NCBI GenBank assembly: GCA_002099365.1
Contig: MSED01000006.1
Coordinates: 620,001-684,000 of the forward strand
DNA from: Phialophora verrucosa
Lineage: Eukaryota > Ascomycota > Eurotiomycetes > Chaetothyriales > Herpotrichiellaceae
DNA length: 64,000 nucleotides
Direction of reading: 5' to 3'
Positions 32,445 to 44,137 of the stretch are shown piece by piece (the first letter of the stretch is position 1; the number at the start of each line of letters is the position of its first letter). Below the pieces are notes generated by a model. The model did no database searches, was not told the DNA's origin, and worked only from the letters and a program-made list of their open reading frames with translations. The position numbers and the translations under genes are program-made.

Positions 32445-33539
32445 TTACCGCGCCGCCCTAAGATGCTCCTCATCCTCAAGATGCGTCGTGGGCGTCACCT
32501 CAAAGGCCTGCCCCGTGGCTGGGTTCTCGATCGGCACGCTCGGCACCAGCACGAAAAACATGCGGCAGTTCTCGGTGCTGACGTTCTTCCAGGCCTGTGT
32601 GCGCGCGCGTTGGACCGCGCGTGTACGTCAGTGTCGGAACGCTCCTTGTCCTCGGCACTCGTGCTTCGCTGGCACTTCCCTTTTAGGTGGTGCAGTGCAG
32701 TGCAGTGTAGTGTGGTGGAGTGGAGCACGGTCCAACCGAAGCACGAGGCACGCACGGTTCGGTACAGAGAGGAAGGGAAGTAGGCAGGTAGATGGATATG
32801 TGAGGAAACGACGAACACGGGAAACATGAGCAGGGACGGGTGACACCATTCGTACATACGTGATCTGTCCCCCTTTGCACGCAGACATCTCCCGTCTGAA
32901 ACACCGTCTCGCTCCCATCGTCCAACACCATGGTGATTGTGCCGCTGAGGACGATGCCGAAGTCCACGCTCTGCGTGCGGTGCGTGATGTTCACGCCGTC
33001 GGGCGTGCTGCCTACCGCGGGGACTGCGCACCATGCGTTTGAAATGCGGTTAGCAAGGATCCATGGCCACATCCGGCGCGGAAAATGAGAGGTAATTAAT
33101 AAAGCAGATGCCCGCACCGTAGCGCAGGTCACCAAGCACATGAATGGATGCTACGAGGATCAATGTGTGGGATGGTGGACTTGTGACTCACAGTCCACGA
33201 TCCGGGCGACCACGCCGCTCGGATCGACCAGGCCGACTTTCTTGCCGTGCACGTCGTACCATGGTCCTTGGACGTTCGTGGCGGGGAAGCCTGTCGTTTT
33301 GAAGATGTTCGTGAACCCCGGGATGGTGCCCTCAGGAGGCGAGCCGGCGGGGTCGAGCGGGTTGGCGGGTGTGAGTGTTGTGTCGGAGATGATGGCGGAT
33401 TTGCCGGTCTGGTCGTGGCCTATCGAGATGGGAGGTCAGCAAGTGTGTGATAGACAGGGGTGGACGTATGGATGAATGTCTGCATGGGTGGATGGACGGA
33501 CAGACCGGTCACGACCCGGCGTGTTGTGGGGAGAGACAT
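32445..33539 (-). CDS. Cupin-domain protein, 191 residues
   Basis: Single-domain cupin of the fungal group starting MSLPTTRRVVTGHDQTGKSA; members sit near oxygenases and decarboxylases, but their activity is mostly unknown. Four exons: 33539-33506, 33419-33192, 33023-32860, 32594-32445, with introns of 86, 168 and 265 bp. The first intron has a weak GTCTGT donor; the others are GTGAGT and GTATGT. Joins restore VVTGHD, VVARIVDFPAVGSTPDG and GTDHAWKN. Cupin motifs: THRTQSVDFGIVLSGTITMV then TGDVCVQRGTDHAWKNVS. The first contains His and the second His of the usual metal site, though the first motif is less canonical than HxH. The last intron has a TGCAG microrepeat (32691-32705). Long introns break this gene into frames too short to be noticed singly. 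Confidence 0.88.
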
Positions 33540-34344
33540 CTCAGTGTCGATTTTGAGGGAGACGTCGGTGAGGGAAGCGGGTAAGTAGGCGAACCCACGA
33601 TCGAAGTACTGGTAGCAATGGCAATGGTAGTGACAATATCAAAATACAGTATGCGCCGGGCGGTCCGAGGAGATTAAGCAACCGGAAATGATCACCCGGT
33701 GGTTGCGTGAGAAAGAATGCTTGGTGTTGAGGTGCATGGGCAAATGGCGGGACACCGAAACTCCCCGCTCAAAGGTGGTACAGAGGCGCTTTTTTCTCCG
33801 CTTATTTTCATCGACAACCTTCAATTCGATTGATGAAGCTGTACTTACTGTGCAAGTGCAGGTGCAATGTTCAAGTTGATGCTTACACTCAGTCACTCCC
33901 AGACTCCAGCGCGGCGAGAGGCATAGACGCGCGGTACGGACTGAAAAACGGTACGAGTAAAGAGTGGGACGACACCACCGAGACTTCAAGCATCCCGCCA
34001 CCGCAATGCGTCGTGGATAGGAGAGGTGATCATGCTAGACCTGCGACGAATCGTTCAATGATTTATCAAAGCAAGCGGCCTTCACTTCGTTAATTCTTGG
34101 GACTAGCATCAGTGTCAGCGTCGGCATCACGGCATCAAGAAACTGGACAGGCTTCAGATATGGCAACGCTAACTCGCTGGATATTGCCGTGATATTGTAC
34201 AGATGTCGCAGAATGGTGGCGATTCGTCGAGCGCTCTTCAGAGGAGATAAAGCTACCGCGCTACTCGTTTAGGAGTCGAGAGGAGAGGTGTGCTATCGAG
34301 CACCTTTGAGGCCCAAGTCTTTGTGACAAGACTCCCGCGTTGTT
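33540..34344. other. Intergenic region upstream of the cupin gene
   Basis: About 800 bases between two minus-strand genes, with the cupin promoter at its left edge. Short open frames occur on both strands without motifs. Nothing further is recognised. Confidence 0.45.
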
Positions 34345-35212
34345 TCATGACCGTAATACCTTCGACACTGCCTCTCGAAACAACAATCTCGCATATATCA
34401 GGTGGAAGGTAAGCAGAGGACCGCCCACAAATAGTTTATCGAGGCTGGGGTTGCAGACGAAACATGTAAGTGTGATCCTCAAACGAGCCGATGGACCATC
34501 CTGAGCCAGAGAAGGCGAGACGGTCGTCTCAGGATCTCCGTCCATATTATCTGCTGGATCTACTCGGCTCACAGACAAGCGATGAAAGCCCGAGAAGCTG
34601 GAGCGGTCGGAACCGAACCCAAAGTCGATATGTTTTTCGCGGGTGATGGGATTGGCGTTAGTATCGTGGCTGGGATCATCTTCGCCGGCCTTGATATCGA
34701 TGACTTGGAAGGCTCCAAACAAGACTGACCCAATGCGTGGTAGCCGATCTCTGGACAGTTGGCGACCGGTCCAGATTGACTCTGCTTCTTCGACGTCTGC
34801 CAATTCTACTCCGGCGGAATCAGAACAAAGATGGATCCAGGATCTCGAAATGCGGTCACTTACGAGAGAAATTCACTAGTCTCCTGCGCAAGGTCTGAAG
34901 TACCAGTCTCTCCGGCGTGAGAACCCATCCGCCGAAGAAGCCTTCGATGAGATAGGCTAGTATTTGCTCATCGGAGTGAGCACCCTTGGCCCGAGGAAGG
35001 TCTACCACGATCGATCGAGAATCATGTGAGCCGGCGTGCCCTCGTGGGTTGACAACTGTGTATGCTTTGGATTTGAAACATAACGGTGGCGTACTGTCAC
35101 CTTCGATCACTCTGGTTGGATTGACGATGGAGATGTTACGGTGTACCTGGAAGAGGTAGCATCCCAATGCAACAGGAATGAGCGCCGTTAATGGGCGAAG
35201 AGCTCTGTTCAT
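34345..35212 (-). CDS. Uncharacterised protein with N-terminal hydrophobic segment, 269 residues
   Basis: Not recognised. Two exons, 35212-34864 and 34805-34345, with a 58-bp phase-1 intron (GTAAGT donor, TAG acceptor) joining FS to QLADVEEAES. The product is 269 residues. Residues 4-24 (ALRPLTALIPVALGCYLFQVH) form a likely signal anchor. The rest is soluble-looking with mixed strands and helices, including an LAYLIEGFFGGWVLTPERLVLQTLRRR segment of the kind seen in fungal hypothetical proteins related to lipid or mitochondrial membranes. The two exons read through cleanly and the splice sites are strong, so the gene is probably real. Function cannot be inferred. Confidence 0.7.
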
Positions 35213-35868
35213 GTCAGTTGAAGTTATGTGTATTGCTTTACCCTTCACGTTGCATTGCCGACATCCAGAAGCAAGGGCTAGACTCTCGAAGTAACATGAT
35301 CCAACATTCAGAGGGGCTGCTGTATTTGTATCGATTGAAGCAAATGCTTCGATTGATTGCCTTCTCTAGCTTCGGCCGTAAGCACAAATGACTCGAAGCG
35401 GAGAGTTTCGGAGACGCTTCAGGGCGGACCCGAGTCAGCGACACCAAATCGCATTTGGGGACACGATACGAGCAGTTCGAAATCTCAAGCCACAACTTGG
35501 AGATTTGACGATAGACGAATTGCACTTTTGATTAGTGCGCTCATCATACTATGCTAGCTGAGCCCGTCGCATTGGATACAGCTCTCCTTGTCCGACCGCC
35601 TCCAAGTTAGAGATTGTCCTCTCCCGTAAGAATTTTATGACCACTTGATTTCGACCAACCTGCGCCTTTGCTATTGCTGAACCGAAACTCAACCATGATA
35701 AACTGTGCTGTTACCAACCGTAACCCAATGCTATTCCACCAAGCCCAATGTTGACAAGCTTCCTTCAGTCCTGAAGGGTATCTTCGTGCAATATCCCGCG
35801 CTCGAGCACCATTGCAGCAACTGTCCAACCGAAGCTGACATTTTCATCTTTTGTTCATGTCATCTTGT
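35213..35868. other. Intergenic region, no gene supported
   Basis: About 650 bases between two minus-strand genes. It holds the promoter of the 269-residue protein gene and the 3' flank of the Ser/Ala-rich protein gene. No coding region or repeat is recognised. Confidence 0.45.
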
Positions 35869-36444
35869 TCACAAGAACGCAGCGAGACCCAACAGAACAG
35901 CGCCAGCCAAGCCGAAACCGGTCGGCATAACAGCAGCAGCGTTGGTAGTAGATGAGCCAGTAGCAGAGGCAGCAGTGGCAGTCGCGGAGCTGAGAGCTGA
36001 AGATGCGCGCGAGGCAACCGAGCCAGCCTGACTTGTCACCGCGCTCAAGGCAGACGCCGCTTCAGTGGTGATGCTACCCAAGATATTGTCGGCATTGGAG
36101 GTCAAAGAGGAGAAACTAGCGGCGGCTCCAGTGTTGCCTGTGGCGGCTTCAGAGCTCAGGCTGGAGAGGGTTGCTGAGAAGGCTGATTTGGCAGAGCTGA
36201 AGCTTGCGGCGATGGATTCTTCGGCATTCTCAGCTGAATTGGAGGCAGAGGCAGCAACATTCGACGCGGAATTCGAGAGCGACGCAAGTGATGCAGCGAA
36301 CTCTGATGAGATGGAGGATAATGAGCTCGCCACGGCCGAGGGTGCTGGCGATGAGGTGGGAGTGACAGTTGGCCCGTCCGAATTATCTTGAGCCAAAGCC
36401 GGCACGGCGAGGAGAGCGGGGATGATGATGTTGAGAATCTGCAT
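35869..36444 (-). CDS. Ser/Ala-rich GPI-anchored cell-wall-type protein, 191 residues
   Basis: Secreted, probably GPI-anchored surface protein. Single exon. Seen: a signal peptide (1-18, MQILNIIIPALLAVPALA), a body of about 145 residues made almost wholly of Ser, Ala, Thr, Val and Asn in imperfect repeats of the type ASSALSSAT and SEAATGNTG, and a C-terminal hydrophobic tail (GFGLAGAVLLGLAAFL) preceded by small residues (SSTTNAAAV) that would be the anchor site. There are no cysteines in the body. Such proteins are heavily O-mannosylated and linked to the wall or membrane. Low-complexity sequence evolves fast, so no ortholog is claimed. Confidence 0.85.
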   Translation of the reverse strand: MQILNIIIPALLAVPALAQDNSDGPTVTPTSSPAPSAVASSLSSISSEFAASLASLSNSASNVAASASNSAENAEESIAASFSSAKSAFSATLSSLSSEAATGNTGAAASFSSLTSNADNILGSITTEAASALSAVTSQAGSVASRASSALSSATATAASATGSSTTNAAAVMPTGFGLAGAVLLGLAAFL

Positions 36445-37922
36445 AGTTGCTGAAGTCTACTGAGCAGTACACGAATTGGGTTGAGAGATGTGTCCGAGTC
36501 GAGGGATTAAGAGGGTGCGTTGGATGCAAGAAGAGAAGATGTCGGATTAATATCTTGAAAGACAGATGTCGAGGCAGGAGCTTAAAAAGGAGGAATGAAC
36601 TCTCGAAAGCAGTTGCGTCACGTCGCTCAGAAAGTGACAGAAATCGAGACGCAAGTGGCTCGTGGAACGAACAGACATTCCTCATTGCGTCGTGTTCTCA
36701 TCGGTATTCATTATCCACTAGAAGCGCCACAGTCCTACAAGCTCACTCGTAGGGTCGGTCACTCGACCCTCACTTGGACTTTGATAAGGCTGTCAGTCGC
36801 ATCCCTCAGCTACTAGATGCACAACAGATGCACTTCTCAGCTGAAGTGACTGGTGGTGGTTGGTTGGAATCAGACGCAAACCAGCGTCGATCTTCATGTC
36901 GTCATCGAAGCCACGAGACCCGAGCACCGCCAAGGCATTTTAGTCCCGCTTTGACGGTTCGCTTGGGGAGAACGAGCCACATTTATGTAAGCAGTAAATG
37001 TGGCAGTGCACTTCTCGAAAATGATCTTTGCCTCCCTTTTCCCCTCGCAACCCAATCTTCCTCCTGCGAACTTGCTGATGGTGGACATACAAAGTCAGTC
37101 TCGTTGAGTGCGAGAACCACTGCCAATCCCTTGAGGACTCCGTCGGTCACGAAAACCAGGATGAATTCTGTCTATTGCATTTTCTTCCCTTGAAGTATGG
37201 ACAACATCAACGTTGTACTGGAAGGACCCCATCGCGTCGGTGTAGACTCTTAAAGCTGCGGGTGGGACAGTATCCATCATGTTGTTATCAGGTTCCTCGA
37301 CTTAGATCTGCCGGCGATCCTATACCGAGCCGTCGCATATCCTCTGCCTGTGGTCCGTGGCACTGCTCTCCAATGGTAGCGCTTACGTTTGGCATGCTTG
37401 GTACGGCCGGTTGAAGCTCGTCCTGTACCGATCAGTAGCTGTCAACCGATGTGGAAGGATGCTGGCTTCCACAACCACTCCTCCGTCGTAGCGACCTTGG
37501 CATCAACAGACAGTTGTGAGCGGACTATTTAAATGTATTTCTAGCCATAATACCCAAGAGTCGACGTAGGAATGGAACGAGGCACGTGTATACCTCAGCG
37601 CTATAATTGGATTGTACGGCCATCGTTCCGCCCTTCTCATGCAGGAACGGAGGCATCCCGTTGGATGTTCAGCCCCCCAAGCATTCTCCTCACCGGGCCG
37701 TGCTGCTCCTATTGGCTGGTGGCTTCCCTTCGTTTGAAAGCTGGATGAGAATTGAACTTCCTGCTCGTCGACATCATTGTAGAGAGCGCGAGCGTGAATT
37801 CCAAGGCGCCGAGGTGATCATATATTGCACCATCACGCTCTTTTTGCTTCTCTGTCTTTGTGTGTTTGGGCCTGCTCAAGGATTTTGCGCCGGGTTGCTG
37901 CGATCTTCCTCGATCCGTCAAC
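36445..37922. other. Divergent intergenic region between GPI protein and AIM6-like genes
   Basis: About 1.48 kb with the promoters of both flanking genes. A plus-strand frame at 36774-37193 (139 codons) and other short frames have no recognisable domains. No repeat or RNA gene seen. Confidence 0.45.
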
Positions 37923-39065
37923 ATGGTCTCCTCCCTTTTGCTCTTCGCAATCTCCTTTGCACTCGGAGCGAACGCGGCCTCGATACCTGCTTCAGCACAG
38001 GCTATAGGCTTGGACATCAGCGCCACGCTCCAGAACATATTGGCGAATACCCAGAAAAGCGATGCCTACACGTACCCCACTGACTTAACGAGGGGAATTG
38101 TTGTTGTAAGTTTTACTACTGGAATGGGGTGTGTATGCCGATGTTGGAGACCGGAGCGAGACTGGATGCATTTCTCACATCTGCCTGGCCACCTTCGTTG
38201 TCCCCCTACGCTTTGCTCTCCCCTTATTGCTTCTGCAATTCTATTTGATCCTGATACTGACCCATCTTCGCAGAAACCAATCCACTCACACAACGACTAC
38301 TGGCGCGATGTCCCGTTCTACTCAGCGCTGTCCGTGGGCTGTGCCTCGATCGAAACCGACGTCTGGCTCTACAACGACACTCTCTACGTAGGCCATGAGA
38401 CGTCGGCCCTCACGGCGGCTCGCACGCTCGATTCGCTCTACATCCAGCCTCTCCTGGACACGCTGCAGCGACAAAACCCCTCGTCACCATTCGTCACTTC
38501 TCCGACCAAGAACGGCGTGTACGACACCTCCTCAGGCCAGACTCTGCTCCTGTTCATCGACCTCAAAACCAACGGCGCGACAACCTGGCCCGCCGTCGTC
38601 GCTGCTCTCCAACCTCTCCGTTCAGCGGGCTATTTGACGACGTTCAACGGCACGGGCGTCACCGTCGGGCCCGTGACCGTCATTGGCACGGGCAACACGC
38701 CGCTGGACCAAATCGAACCGGTCCAACAGAGAGACTACTTCTTCGACGCGACGCTACATCTCCTGAACTCGACACAGTCGAACATTACGGCTGCCGTGTC
38801 TCCTGTGGCGTCCACGGCGTTCGGGTCCCAGATTGGCCCCATCAACGGCACCACGTTGAATTCTACGCAACTCGAGACCCTGCGGAGCCAGATCGCATTG
38901 GCCAAGTCGAAGGGGATCTTGCCTAGATACTGGGATACTCCCGGTTGGCCGATCAGCACCCGGAACGCGGTATGGGGGACGTTGCTCGAAGAAGGTGTAG
39001 GGTTGCTCAATGCCGATGATTTGCCTGCAGCGGCGGGCTTCGGTGCGTACTACGGACTATGGTAA
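37923..39065 (+). CDS. aim6: AIM6-like PLC-type phosphodiesterase family protein, secreted
   Basis: Member of the 'altered inheritance of mitochondria protein 6' family, which has a PLC-like TIM-barrel phosphodiesterase fold. Two exons, 37923-38105 and 38274-39065, with a 168-bp phase-0 intron (GTAAGT donor, CGCAG acceptor). The product is 324 residues. Seen: a signal peptide (1-18), then the catalytic-type motif PIHSHNDYWRD (His65/His67, Asn68) right after the splice, CASIETDVW with Glu88 and Asp90 as in GDPD-like metal sites, GHE, and FIDLKTNG. Several N-x-S/T sequons sit in the C-terminal half, consistent with passage through the secretory pathway. The substrate is unknown. The gene ends 182 bases from the convergent racemase gene. 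Confidence 0.88.
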   Translation: MVSSLLLFAISFALGANAASIPASAQAIGLDISATLQNILANTQKSDAYTYPTDLTRGIVVVSFTTGMGCVCRCWRPERDWMHFSHLPGHLRCPPTLCSPLIASAILFDPDTDPSSQKPIHSHNDYWRDVPFYSALSVGCASIETDVWLYNDTLYVGHETSALTAARTLDSLYIQPLLDTLQRQNPSSPFVTSPTKNGVYDTSSGQTLLLFIDLKTNGATTWPAVVAALQPLRSAGYLTTFNGTGVTVGPVTVIGTGNTPLDQIEPVQQRDYFFDATLHLLNSTQSNITAAVSPVASTAFGSQIGPINGTTLNSTQLETLRSQIALAKSKGILPRYWDTPGWPISTRNAVWGTLLEEGVGLLNADDLPAAAGFGAYYGLW

Positions 39066-39247
39066 CATAGTAGCAAGGACAGTCTGGCGTTCGAGCGGTC
39101 GAGCGCGTCTTTCATTGCCTGTACAGATGACGAAACTCACGACTAGACTCCCCGTAAATTGGGTATATTTCGGACTGTCAAGCACATGAACAGCCATATA
39201 CAGAGTGATAGATATCTTGATCACGCTATGTTACTTCCACACACATG

Positions 39248-40493
39248 CTATAGTTTCCCTTTCTCTCTCTTCTCGAAAGCTCCTTTCGCCGAGACATTGT
39301 AGTCTTGGCCTTTCTTCCAATCCATCCATTCCCTCAGCGTCTCTTCACCACCCTGGCCCGGCGCCAGAGCCCTGCCATCCCACGGCATATCGACCTTTCT
39401 AGCCGGCGACGCCGTGAGCCCGACGATCGGCCTGTGCTCGTATCCGGCGGCCTCCATCTCGGCATGCTCGAGCACGGGCGCACAGCAGGCATCCGTGCCG
39501 TCAAAGACGGCCTCCCACTCCTTGCGCGTCTTGGACTTGAACCGCCGCGTGAACAGCTCCCGCATGTACGGCCACGAGCGTTTGTCTAGCCGGTCGAGCC
39601 CGCCCGGCACGGCGTCCTGCTCGCTCAGGCCCAGTCCCTTGAGCAGTTCCTTCCAGAACTGCGGCTCCAACGCCCCGACGGACATGTACTTGCCGGGGTC
39701 CTTGCACTCGTAGCAGCCGTAGTAGGGCGCGCCGCCGTCGAGGGTGTTGGTGCCGCGCTCGCCGTTCCACATGGGCAGCTTGGTCAACAGCCGCGGGAAC
39801 GTGCCCAGGTAGCTCACGCCGTCGACCATGTTGGCCTCGACGACCTGGCCCTTCCCGCCGGCCGACCTGTGGATCAGGGCCAACAGCACGCCCGTGAAGG
39901 CCGCGTGACCCCCGCCCGCAAAGTCGGCGAGGATGTTCCCCGGCGCGAGCGGCGGCTGGCCTCGCGCGCCCAGCATCGACAACACGCCCGACACGGCGAG
40001 GTAGTTGATGTCGTGGCCCGCCATGGCCGAGTATTTCCCGTCGCGGCGGAATCCCGTCAGGCGCACGACGATGAGCCGCGGGTTCTTCTTCAACAGCACC
40101 GTCTCCGGGTCGAGGCCCAGCTTCTCCAGCACGCCGGGCCGGAACGGGTCGATGAGCACGTCGGCCTTGGGGATCAGGGAGAGGAGGACGGCAAGCGAGG
40201 CTTCATTCTTCAGGTCCAGCGCGATCGACGACTTGTGGCTCGTGAGGAGGTCGCTGCTGGCCGTCGCGGGGCCCGGTCGGTCGATGCGCAGCACGCTGGC
40301 GCCCCAGTTCGCGAGGAGGACGCCGCAGAAGGGGCCTTGTTGTTTGCAAGAGAGTCAATATATGTTCCAGCGGATGCTCAGCAAGGTACAACAAGCTCTA
40401 TGGCATGGCATTTCGTGTGTGTACAGTACCTGGAGCTAAGCCGGCGAGCTCGAGCACTCGGACGCCCGTCAGCGGTGGTTGTCCAGCAGTCAT
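39248..40493 (-). CDS. Alpha-methylacyl-CoA racemase / family III CoA-transferase
   Basis: Epimerises 2-methylacyl-CoA thioesters so that branched fatty acids can enter beta-oxidation, usually in peroxisomes or mitochondria. Two exons, 40493-40430 and 40335-39248, with a 94-bp phase-1 intron (GTACTG donor, CAAG acceptor) joining ELAGLAPG to PFCGVLLANWGA. The product is 383 residues, the family norm. Seen: the CoA-binding GASVLRIDRPG segment, PKADVLIDPFRPGVLEKLG, and the catalytic pair His129 (AGHDINYLAVSG) and Asp159 (GNILADFAGGG), spaced 30 apart as in the bacterial MCR enzyme; the later EPQFW glutamate fits the third active-site residue. The C-terminal GKL is a weak variant of a PTS1 peroxisomal signal. 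Other family III CoA-transferases are less likely given the His/Asp pair. Confidence 0.93.
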
Positions 40494-43400
40494 CTTTGCT
40501 CAGCAAAGCAAGAAGTTATTTCTCTTTCTCGACGGTTTCTCTACCGGCGCTGACTACGAGAGCATCTGCCCATATCATGCATGCACGCACGCATGGTCTC
40601 ACCTGTGCGCGTTCCAGACCTGCATTATATTTCCTCCGCAAGGGACCTTCGTAGCGGGCAGCGGGCAGCGGGACAGCCGAAACCGAAGTGGCCGAGGCTC
40701 TTCGGGATGGAGAAGCCGCGTCGGACCTTGAAGCCACTTCTCTCGGTCTAGCCTTCTTCAGGCTAAGGCTGCCAGTAGATTGCGGTCTGCTCTTGTGATA
40801 TTCAAGGCGGTCGATTCTCTCACCTTGATCAAGAGACGACAACCGAGACTCAGTGGGTAACGGATGGTTTCCAGAGTATCGGACACTTCCAAGGATGGCT
40901 GATGGCTGATGGTCCAGCCGGGGAAGGTCCGCAGGTCGGCTTGCCTCTACGATTTAGATGGGGATAGATGAAAGGAAGACTTGAGAGTCCTTTATTATTC
41001 GGAGCTTAGGGATCTTCGAAAGGACAGGCCGTGTGGCCGCGTCTTCCATGGCTACCTCTCCCGCCATGGAAGCGACACGGGTGATTGAGCACTTGACCGT
41101 TCCGCAGAATGATCTCTTTCAGGATGTTCGACTACTCAGTATGCCAGGCACAGAACTGGCAAATCCTCGATAAGATTCCAATGACTCCCCTACCAGCATT
41201 CTTCATCTAACTGTAGACTGATGGTCCCACAGCCAACATCTCTCACCACGTCCATGTCTGGCAGCGGAGGTTGCCTGCTCAAGAGAAGAATTTCCAGGCC
41301 TTTTTTTCCGCCGTGGCCACGTCGCCTGCTCGGCCCTCTCCTCGGCCACCTCCTCGGCCCGAATTTCCACAAGAACCATCTCCCTCCTTCCGTTCGTGAT
41401 ATCGACATCCCGCAGCTTCTTGAAAGCAGGGCGCTTCAACATCTTCGAACGCAAATGCCGGCTCAGCCGGTGGCTAGACCTTCAGTGGTCTGCCTTCATC
41501 GTCCGTGACTTCAGACATCACTTGGACTGCGTATGCCTATCATAGGCGAATACTGATGACCGCAGTCTCTCGCCATTGGCGGGAGTGTCTGCTTGAGAAT
41601 GATGGTCGCTATCGTGTCCCTCTTTCTCCGGGACACCGACTAACTGTGGTGGCACCTCGCTAGTCATTATGCTAAGGTGGACGCAGTTTCACTTGGGAGT
41701 ATGGAAGATGGGGAGGTGAGGAAGGAGGCCAGTGCTTCAACGTGGAACGCTGCCCTGGGGTTTATGATTGTGCGGATCGATTGACGCGCAACCCTGACGG
41801 GGAGGCGGCACGAGATCTCTTTCCACATCAAAACACAGGGGGCTGTCCGTTTTCCGCACAGATGAAGATTCAAGGGTGCCGCTGCCAGAGCCACTGCTGC
41901 GGACAAAGCCGATTCGCAAGAGAGCTAGTGTTGAGCTTGTGCAAAGCAGCTGCGCGATCGTTCAACATTGCGATCTCGCCAGGGTCTGTGAGTGCTGGCA
42001 AAGCTTCATATGAGGTGAGTGACCTTGCTCATAATGTAGCCTCCAAGTTGTACGGTGCTTCTATACCATTGGCAAACGTCTTGATTTTTGGCTGAGTCAA
42101 AGAAGAGCAGCGATGCAAAAGGAGGTCCAATCTGACCGAACATAGCCATGTTCCGAGCGCCTTCTCGCTCACCCGTTTCTGCTGGAAGCGTAGCTGGACA
42201 ATCCAGGTCGTTGTTTGCGCTCACCTGCCCTGCCAGATATTGGGAGCATCGGGAAAGTCCATTTCTTATCATGTCCCGCAGTTCCATCAACTGTGCATCA
42301 ATAAAAAAACCTACGCGAACAAGAAAAGGCAGAGCAAGAACGCTGCTGTTTGCAAGAAGTCAATAATTCTTGATGGGTAACCGACTGAATCCCATTTAGA
42401 TTTGTTGGAACACGCAGAACGCTGTGTGGATGTGCAGGCTGATCCGTGTCGCCAAACAGACGAACGCAGAGTGTGACGGTGAATTCTCCTCTGGTAGATG
42501 TCGTAGCTAACATCGGACCCTTCGGCGTTTCGAGTTGTCCGTTGTTCTGGGGCCAGCTGTTGCAGGTTGAACTGGATCGAAGCGCACACGGTGGCAGATG
42601 CTCCCTTACTGCCTACCTCCACAAAGCACATGCAGTTCAGGCGGGTTGGATCATTGAGTACGACCAATCCCGCACCTTCTGTAGGCTCGAGGGCCCTGTA
42701 TAGCGTGTATCGAAACGGGCCGACGAGATGAAGCTGGAGCATATCTGTCCAGCGTCGTAAGCTGATAAGCACAACCCGGTGGTGTTACTAGGCTCGCTCA
42801 CTCGACGAAGGCTTAACTCCGCATCGATTGCTCCTTCGTAGTCAGAAATGGGAGGCTCACATTGAACCTTGCAGTGCATTGCAGCACATTGCATCGCCTA
42901 AATGCACAATTTCAATAGACCTCCTCAAACTAGCCTAGAAGAGATAGCAAAAAGAGGCGGTCAAGATCAATTGATATTTTGGGCCTTGCTGGCGATGAAG
43001 TGGAAACACGATGCGCGGGGAAGCGAAGCGACAGGAAGACGTATTGACATTGAACGGGCGTGCAATTCATGCACCCCACGTCCACGTGCGTGGGTTGCGC
43101 AGGAGATGAAACTCGATGGCAGGTGCTTTTCCAACCGAAGCCGGCCAAGAAGCGGTAGAATCAGGAAAACGAGGCGAAACGGACACCCTTTCAATCGAGT
43201 TGTCCGGACGTCGCAGCGGCTGCTTGGTCAAGAAATGCGACTACCGAATGCCGACAATGAGACGAAAATCGGATGAATGCCGAGTGAGTTGAAGTGGGAA
43301 TATGGAGTAAGGCTGGCAACATACGTATGAGTCTGCCAACCGCATAGGCGTCTCCCTAGATACAGGTACTTGGGAGTCTAGGGAAGGCTACGAGTAGGAT

Positions 43401-44137
43401 TTCTTGTTTGCTACGAGGTCTAAGAACGTAATGAAAGTTCGGCTTGGAGCGTGCCCTGATCGACCACTAAACAGCCCTTGAATCCTTGTCTCTTAGTGCT
43501 GTAACCTCGAGCAACCATTGTACGAGTACGTACTCGTACTGTCCTCATCGCCCGGGGAACCTGTCGCCATCTACAGGGGTGCAGGCACGACACTAGTTGC
43601 CGGACTTCCCAAAACCTGTTCTGAGAGTCGTGATGAAGAGTGGTGCAGCAAAATAATGGGTGCTTCTGAGCTCAACGGCAGTGCGAAGTTGGGGGGATCT
43701 ATTGCCTTCCTGCAATTCTAGCCAGATACATCCTGGCACAGGGCTTAGTCGAGAGTATTAGGAAGTCCATTTCCTCAACTATGACAAACGCAGAATGAAA
43801 TGCCTTGATCCTCTCACGGAACTGGAACCGAGCTGGACTGGCAAAATCAAAGTAGCCTCAAGCCTTCAACTCATCTCTCATTGACATCGGTATTACCTAA
43901 CCTCGTCGTCTGGTCTCCCAACTCCATTACCCGTAGGTAAAGGGCATGCACCAATTATACACTCTCATCATGAGAAGGCAGCCCCTTTGTCTCGTCGTAA
44001 CGTGCTCGATGAATGCCGTAGCCATCCGTCCATACTGCTGTACATTTCCATGCGTATGGTTGAAACAGATCACCAACCATGCCGCGTAATCAAGAACCCC
44101 CAGAAGCAGAAAGCCAAACACAAGTGGCAGCTCAATC
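40494..44137. other. Gene-poor stretch, no gene supported
   Basis: About 3.6 kb. Frames of 60-150 codons occur on both strands (for example 42311-42772 minus, 42902-43276 plus) but lack known motifs, and the longest has no ATG start. I see no transposon ends, long repeats or RNA genes. An uncharacterised multi-exon gene or a decayed element cannot be excluded. Confidence 0.4.

Noticed and set aside
36065..36391. Plus-strand acidic/Ala-rich frame of 108 codons
   Set aside because: Antisense shadow of the Ser/Ala-rich wall protein, whose codon bias keeps the opposite strand open.
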